Under the pieces are notes generated by a model that saw only the letters and a list, made by a program, of their open reading frames with translations, was not told the DNA's origin and searched no databases. Below, piece after piece: positions 13,700 to 14,306 of a DNA stretch of 14,306 bases; position 1 is the stretch's first letter, and the number at the start of each line of letters is the position of its first letter. The position numbers and the translations under genes are program-made. Source of the stretch: JBDKTH01 sp964558295 (GTDB lineage: Bacteria; Planctomycetota; Planctomycetia; Pirellulales; Thermoguttaceae); assembly GCA_964558295.1 (NCBI GenBank), contig CAZLDQ010000151.1, positions 1 through 14,306 on the forward strand. The letters are read 5' to 3'.

Positions 13700-13942
13700 C
13701 TATGCTGTTTGGTGGCCGAGCCTGTGAGCGCGATCGTTTTGATAGAGTTTTCGCCGTTGTCGGATCGAAGCGCCGGCCGGCACGCCGTTCTGGTGTTGCT
13801 CTCGAATGATGTCGCACGCACACTTCAATGCAGCCCGCCGTGCGGCTTCGCGGCTACCGAACTGCTCTTCGTTGAACACCTGCCGGCTGATCTTGCAGGC
13901 GAACGCACGCTGGTCGCCGAGCCAAAGTTCCTTGACTAGCAT
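13700..13942 (-). CDS. Uncharacterised 80-residue protein, third gene of the coupled operon
   Basis: ATG 13942 overlaps the end of the preceding gene by seven bases (ATGCTAG), which supports both start and reality. The middle, RAFACKISRQVFNEEQFGSR then EAARRAALKCACDIIREQ (12-48), has the shape of an AP2-like DNA-binding repeat: three short strands followed by a helix with GS-EAA-AA. Such domains occur in mobile-element proteins, but the usual tryptophan and glycine positions are not clear, so this is a hint only. The C-terminus IRQRRKLYQNDRAHRLGHQT is basic. The stop (TAG, 13702-13700) overlaps the ribosome-binding site of the next gene, eight bases before its ATG. Confidence 0.55.
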   Translation of the reverse strand: MLVKELWLGDQRAFACKISRQVFNEEQFGSREAARRAALKCACDIIREQHQNGVPAGASIRQRRKLYQNDRAHRLGHQTA

Positions 13943-14199
13943 GAGGGCCCCTCCCTCGCAAAGACTCTCCCGTCAACTACTCTCAAGCCACACTGTTGCA
14001 GACACTGGCCGTAATCGGTCTCATTGATGTAACGATTCACTGCCTCCTCGAAGTCATGCTTGAGCGAATAGACGCTTCTCGGATGCTTCTTGGTTGACGG
14101 CCGAAAGTGCTCCCTGATGTATCGCCGCGCGGCGAGTTGGGCCGCGTGGCGGTCGAAGCACTTCCACATGGCGTGCATGAACAGGGTATGAGTGTTCAT
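13936..14199 (-). CDS. Uncharacterised 87-residue protein, second gene of the coupled operon
   Basis: The start at 14199 has an excellent GGAGGA six to seven bases upstream and also overlaps the stop of the preceding frame (ATGA). The sequence opens MNTHTLFMHAMWKCFDRHAA, then QLAARRYIREHFRPSTKKHP, then YSLKHDFEEAVNRYINETDY, ending CLQQCGLRVVDGRVFAREGP. The pattern of a small helical, basic protein with a C-terminal two-strand piece could fit a DNA- or RNA-binding element protein. No family is recognised. Confidence 0.65.
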   Translation of the reverse strand: MNTHTLFMHAMWKCFDRHAAQLAARRYIREHFRPSTKKHPRSVYSLKHDFEEAVNRYINETDYGQCLQQCGLRVVDGRVFAREGPSC

Positions 14200-14306
14200 C
14201 GTTGGTCCTCCAGTTGCAGCGGTCTGTTCTTCGTCGTGCTGTCAAGGCGATCCGTGTAGTGTTTCAGCCCAAATGGCACAGCGGCTAAGGTAGGTGACGG
14301 CCTCCT
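14196..14306 (-). CDS. C-terminal end of an upstream gene, cut by the right edge
   Basis: One minus frame is open from the window edge to a TGA at 14198-14196 that overlaps the next ATG as ATGA. It ends PFGLKHYTDRLDSTTKNRPL then QLEDQR. The four-base overlap matches the other joints of this operon, so I take it as the end of the first visible gene. Only 36 residues are seen; no function can be given. Confidence 0.4.
   Translation of the reverse strand, partial: RRPSPTLAAVPFGLKHYTDRLDSTTKNRPLQLEDQR

Overview
The window reads as chromosomal DNA of a planctomycete (Planctomycetota). The clearest markers are a DUF1559 protein with a type IV pilin-like N-terminus followed by a very small lipoprotein gene, secreted carbohydrate-active proteins in the style common in this phylum, a DUF5362-like membrane protein, and decayed insertion sequences of types frequent in these genomes. 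The DNA is GC-rich, which creates many long antisense open frames. I judged these to be shadows.

Layout, left to right. (1) 1-180: N-terminal part of a decayed DDE transposase on the minus strand, running off the left edge. (2) 529-4361: two plus-strand genes for secreted proteins, a Tat-exported alpha/beta hydrolase and a right-handed beta-helix protein resembling GH141-type enzymes. (3) 4362-5298: a junk-like interval with an AATGACGAA-type intergenic repeat, a strong hairpin, and a chimeric broken gene that joins the DNA-binding start of an IS630-type transposase to the tail of an unrelated protein. (4) 5299-6804 minus: a secreted TIM-barrel glycoside-hydrolase-like protein with a DUF4832-like C-terminus. 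(5) 7016-8296 minus: DUF1559 protein plus a 56-residue lipoprotein. (6) 8749-10405 minus: the DUF5362-like membrane protein followed by the heme chaperone HemW. (7) 10465-10979: remnant of a second transposase of the same type as the left-edge one. (8) 10980-11052 minus: tRNA-Arg(CCT). (9) 11287 to the right edge: a mobile-element module.

The left half looks like part of a polysaccharide-degradation neighbourhood: an exported esterase-like hydrolase, a beta-helix glycosidase candidate and a beta-galactosidase-like secreted protein. The genes are not one operon and have been broken up by IS debris. The middle is ordinary housekeeping and planctomycete surface-protein content.

The right end is the least explained part. 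A tyrosine recombinase lies beside a tRNA gene. A winged-helix/excisionase-like gene faces it tail to tail, the two stop codons sharing one TTAA. A tiny membrane protein is divergent from the excisionase-like gene. A minus-strand string of five tiny genes then follows to the edge, joined by stop/start overlaps (ATGA, ATGCTAG, TGATG) or an 8-base gap. The last link of that string carries three back-to-back perfect hairpins just before the next start codon. This looks like one end of an integrative element whose cargo lies beyond the window. None of the five small proteins has a function I can name.
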